Below, piece by piece: positions 61,613-64,000 of a DNA stretch of 64,000 nt. The notes beneath the pieces were generated by a model. It saw only the letters and a list, made by a program, of their open reading frames with translations, searched no databases and was not told where the DNA came from. The position numbers and the translations under genes are program-made. The stretch comes from Bacteroidota bacterium (GTDB taxonomy: Bacteria > Bacteroidota > Ignavibacteria > UBA10030 > UBA6906). The stretch lies in assembly GCA_030835135.1 (NCBI GenBank), contig JAUQWO010000046.1, forward strand, positions 62,001-126,000, given 5' to 3'. The number at the start of each line of letters is the position of its first letter. Within the stretch, counting starts at the first letter, position 1.

Positions 61613-62320
61613 TCAGAACATCACGCCCAGGTACGGGCCATGATGGATCGACGTGTACGTGAACCGTTCATCGGACATATCCCACCGCTGCGCACGCAGG
61701 CGGTACCCCACCACGATGCCGTCACCGATGTGTACGGACCGGAACAGGAACCGGGCATCGCAGTCCAGGGCCCGGGACGACCCGCTCCCCGTGCCGAGCC
61801 CTTCAAATGCAAAATGGAAGATGCCGAGGGCAGACACCCCGGCATCGAACGACGGGGTCCGGTAGTGGTACCGCAGGCCGGCGCCGACACCGATGCTGGC
61901 GATATTGAAATTGTCGCGCTGGGGACCCGACGCTTCCGCCTTGGTGAAGTCCGCCGCGATGCAGATCGGGAGGGAGAAGCTATGGGCCGCGCGCACCGAG
62001 AGTCCGAGATCGTTCGTGAGGACCGTCCCGAAGTGCACCGCCTCCTTGCTCTGTCCACCACGGGTATACCGTGTGTAGCCAAAGGAGACCGTGACCGGTC
62101 CCTGGTGAAAACTGAGCATCGGCATCCAGGCGCGGTACCCGATGGCGGCGGAATCGCCGAGGGGATTGCCGTTCCCCCGATGGAAATCACGGTCGAGGAC
62201 CCCGGCCGTAAGGTACCGGGCTTCGATCTGCGCGAAATCGCGCGGCTCGTCATATTGCGCCATCGCCAGGGATCCCGTGAGGAATACCAGAGCGGCCGTT
62301 GCGGTGCGTCGGACGATCAT
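61613..62320 (-). CDS. Putative outer-membrane protein upstream of the kinase
   Basis: A 235-residue protein with a signal peptide (ATAALVFLTGSLAMAQ) and then beta-strand rich sequence (PVTVSFGYTRYTRGGQ, GVGAGLRYHYRTPSFDAGVS) ending GPYLGVMF, a hydrophobic/aromatic terminus typical of outer-membrane barrels. It resembles PorV/PorQ-like barrels in general appearance but was not assigned to a family. GGGAG is six bases before the ATG. It sits 17 bases after the CNNM-type gene and 13 bases before the sensor kinase, so the three may be cotranscribed. Confidence 0.72.
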   Translation of the reverse strand: MIVRRTATAALVFLTGSLAMAQYDEPRDFAQIEARYLTAGVLDRDFHRGNGNPLGDSAAIGYRAWMPMLSFHQGPVTVSFGYTRYTRGGQSKEAVHFGTVLTNDLGLSVRAAHSFSLPICIAADFTKAEASGPQRDNFNIASIGVGAGLRYHYRTPSFDAGVSALGIFHFAFEGLGTGSGSSRALDCDARFLFRSVHIGDGIVVGYRLRAQRWDMSDERFTYTSIHHGPYLGVMF

Positions 62321-62337
62321 GATCCACTCCCCGTTGC

Positions 62338-63651
62338 TCATTCTGCTTCCTGCTCCTGCAGCTGCTTCTTCATCCGCACGGTCTTCACCTTGATGCCATC
62401 CACCGCTTCGATCGTCGCCTGCCACTCGCCGATGGGGACCGCCGCGCCACGCACCGGCACGGTCCCGATGAGATGGATCAGATACCCGCTCACGGTCACC
62501 ACGTCGCGCGAATCGGGGGTGACGGTGAACATCCGCGAGAAGTCCAGCAGGGGCATGGCGCCATCCACCAGGAACTCGGTGTCGCTTACCTTCTGCACGA
62601 GGATGGACTCGACATCGAACTCGTCGCGGATCTCTCCGACGAGCTCTTCGAGCACATTCTCGAGCGTCACCAGTCCCGCGGTCCCGCCATACTCATCCAC
62701 GGCGATCGCCATCAGCATCCGTTTTGCGAGGAAGAGGTTGAGGGTGCGTTCGAGCGACATCGTCTCCGGCACGAACAGCATTTCGCGCTTGATATCGAGC
62801 AGCCGCCCGCCCGGCCCCGTCTCGCTCTTCAGCTTGAACAGGTCCTTCAGGTGGATCATCCCCACGATGTTGTCCACGTCGCGCTCGCAGAGCGGGTACC
62901 GGGTGAACTGGTTCTCCAGGGCGATCGCGATATTGTCCTCGATCGTGCGCAGGGTCGAGAGCGACACCAGCCCGGTGCGCGGCACCATCACCTCCCGCAC
63001 CGTGCGGTCGCGCAGCTCCATGGCCCGCAGGGAGATGCTCTTGCCGGTGGACGTGATCGTGGTCCCTTTGCTCAACAGGAGGCGGAGTTCTTCTTCGGAA
63101 TGGGCGATCTCGCTTTCGGACGCGGGGGCGATGCCGATCAGCCGGAGGAAGAAGTTCGCCGTGCCGTTGAGCGCCCAGATGAACGGCCGGAACACCAGGA
63201 AGAAGATGTGCAGCGGCGATGCGACCCCCAGGGTCACCGCCTGGGCACGCTGGATGGCAAGCGACTTCGGGGCGAGCTCGCCCAGCACGATGTGCAGGAA
63301 CGTGATGATCCCGAAGCCGATGGCGAAGGAAAGCGTCGTGATAACGGTGGGGTTGGAGACTCCCAGGGAGGCGAGCAGCGGCTCCAGCATATGGGCCACG
63401 AAGGGTTCGCCCATCCACCCCAGGCCGAGACTGGTCAGCGTGATGCCGAGCTGGGTGGCCGAGAGGTAGGCATCGAGGTGCGTGATCACATCCTGCGCGA
63501 TCCGGGCCCGTTTCGAGCCCTTCTTCGCGAGGGGCTCGATCTGTGTGGTTCGGACCTTGACAATAGCGAATTCAGCGGCAACGAAGAAGCCGTTGAGAAA
63601 GACCAGGGCGAACACGGCGCCCAGTTGCAGGACGATCGAGAAGAATTCCAT
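62338..63651 (-). CDS. CNNM/CorC-family transporter (hemolysin C-type)
   Basis: A 437-residue membrane protein. A DUF21 domain with about four spans covers residues 1-200 (ALVFLNGFFVAAEFAIVKVR, AIGFGIITFLHIVLGELAPK). Two CBS motifs lie around 215-340 (VREVMVPRTGLVSLST, VDEYGGTAGLVTLENVLEEL). A CorC/HlyC domain ends the protein. Relatives move Mg or other divalent cations and are controlled by nucleotide binding to the CBS pair; the older name hemolysin is misleading. Complete, with normal length. Confidence 0.94.
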   Translation of the reverse strand: MEFFSIVLQLGAVFALVFLNGFFVAAEFAIVKVRTTQIEPLAKKGSKRARIAQDVITHLDAYLSATQLGITLTSLGLGWMGEPFVAHMLEPLLASLGVSNPTVITTLSFAIGFGIITFLHIVLGELAPKSLAIQRAQAVTLGVASPLHIFFLVFRPFIWALNGTANFFLRLIGIAPASESEIAHSEEELRLLLSKGTTITSTGKSISLRAMELRDRTVREVMVPRTGLVSLSTLRTIEDNIAIALENQFTRYPLCERDVDNIVGMIHLKDLFKLKSETGPGGRLLDIKREMLFVPETMSLERTLNLFLAKRMLMAIAVDEYGGTAGLVTLENVLEELVGEIRDEFDVESILVQKVSDTEFLVDGAMPLLDFSRMFTVTPDSRDVVTVSGYLIHLIGTVPVRGAAVPIGEWQATIEAVDGIKVKTVRMKKQLQEQEAE

Positions 63652-63690
63652 AGGAACAAAAGGTACACCAAAAGGGCAGGGAAAGCAAAC

Positions 63691-64000
63691 TCACCTGCCG
63701 GTCACGAATACCCGGTACCCCAGCGGTTCCAGCAACAAACGCACCTCCCCGCCCTTCACCGGCACATCCCAATCCATGTTCATGAAGATCTCGTGGAACC
63801 GGCACGTGGGCCCCGCCGTGCCCGTCAGGGCAGGCATCTGCAACTTCACCCCGCGCTCCTCCTTCGAAAAGTTCAGGACCACCAGCACACGCGACGTCCC
63901 CGAGGTCCGCAGGTACGCATATACGTCCTTCTCCCGGTTCCCGGCGATCCGCACGAAGTCCCCCTCCACAAGCGCCGGGTTCGAACGGCGGAGCGCATAC
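63691..64000 (-). CDS. C-terminal part of an alpha-amylase-family glycosidase (cut by window edge)
   Basis: The frame runs out of the right edge; about 102 codons are inside the window. The visible start YALRRSNPALVEGDFV is the typical end of the GH13 barrel (Leu-Arg-x-x-x-Pro-Ala-Leu-x-x-Gly). It is followed by the C-terminal beta domain (VYAYLRTSGTSRVLVVLNFS, LEPLGYRVFV). The enzyme would act on alpha-glucans such as starch, maltodextrin or trehalose; the catalytic residues lie outside the window, so the subfamily cannot be given. Confidence 0.88.
   Translation of the reverse strand, partial: YALRRSNPALVEGDFVRIAGNREKDVYAYLRTSGTSRVLVVLNFSKEERGVKLQMPALTGTAGPTCRFHEIFMNMDWDVPVKGGEVRLLLEPLGYRVFVTGR

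Noticed and set aside
62338-63651. Hemolysin
   Set aside because: The DUF21-CBS-CorC order is that of a cation transporter; the hemolysin name is historical.

Overview
The window is a GC-rich (roughly 60-65 % by eye), densely coded chromosomal segment of a Gram-negative bacterium. Outer-membrane beta-barrel proteins, a TonB/ExbB/ExbD/ExbD cluster followed by a PstS-like lipoprotein and a TPR protein, and a lamin-tail protein with a FlgD-like/sorting-type C-terminal domain all point to the Bacteroidota/Ignavibacteriota/Chlorobi side of the FCB group. This placement is inference. Shine-Dalgarno sites are common and sigma70-like promoters of the form TTGNNN-17-TATNNT recur. No tRNA, rRNA, CRISPR array, insertion sequence or prophage was seen.

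Layout. (1) 84-9448, minus strand: a long, tightly packed housekeeping operon running glnD, murI, a PflX-like radical SAM gene, a DinB-fold gene, a barrel protein, pyrE, NUDIX, HAD phosphatase, pyrimidine-nucleoside phosphorylase and a CBS protein. (2) 9563-14043: a small membrane protein, a site-2-type protease, a GH78 alpha-L-rhamnosidase and a pirin. (3) 14187-27966, plus strand: the centrepiece, a complete NAD(P)-linked bidirectional [NiFe] hydrogenase locus. A secreted hypothetical protein precedes hypA and hypB; then a sigma54-type promoter; then hoxE, hoxF, hoxU, hoxY, hoxH, the maturation protease, hypF, hypC, hypD and hypE; then, with no terminator in between, butyrate kinase and phosphate butyryltransferase. 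The gene content suggests reversible NADH-to-H2 electron disposal co-expressed with acyl-phosphate ATP generation, i.e. a fermentation module.

(4) 28082-34144: a fatty-acid-hydroxylase-like membrane protein, a GNAT acetyltransferase, a barrel protein, the lamin-tail surface protein, a single-domain response regulator and a TrmA-type RNA methyltransferase. (5) 34188-46387: a STAS protein, a zinc-ribbon/class III cyclase/AAA fusion and a D-Ala-D-Ala dipeptidase (minus), divergent from polyphosphate kinase, a tricorn-type protease, citrate synthase and a glycosyltransferase (plus). (6) 46402-50099: M14 carboxypeptidase, Smr, copper-chaperone-like, NUDIX and ECF sigma genes. (7) 50399-56453, minus: a second STAS paralogue heading exbB-exbD-exbD-tonB-small membrane protein-pstS-TPR. 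(8) 56784-64000, minus: a Tat-type metallophosphoesterase, an NtrC-family sigma54 activator with its histidine kinase, a barrel protein, a CNNM/CorC-type transporter and the end of an alpha-amylase-family gene.

The presence in one window of a sigma54-type hydrogenase promoter and an NtrC-family regulator pair makes a regulatory link worth testing, but nothing in the sequence proves it.
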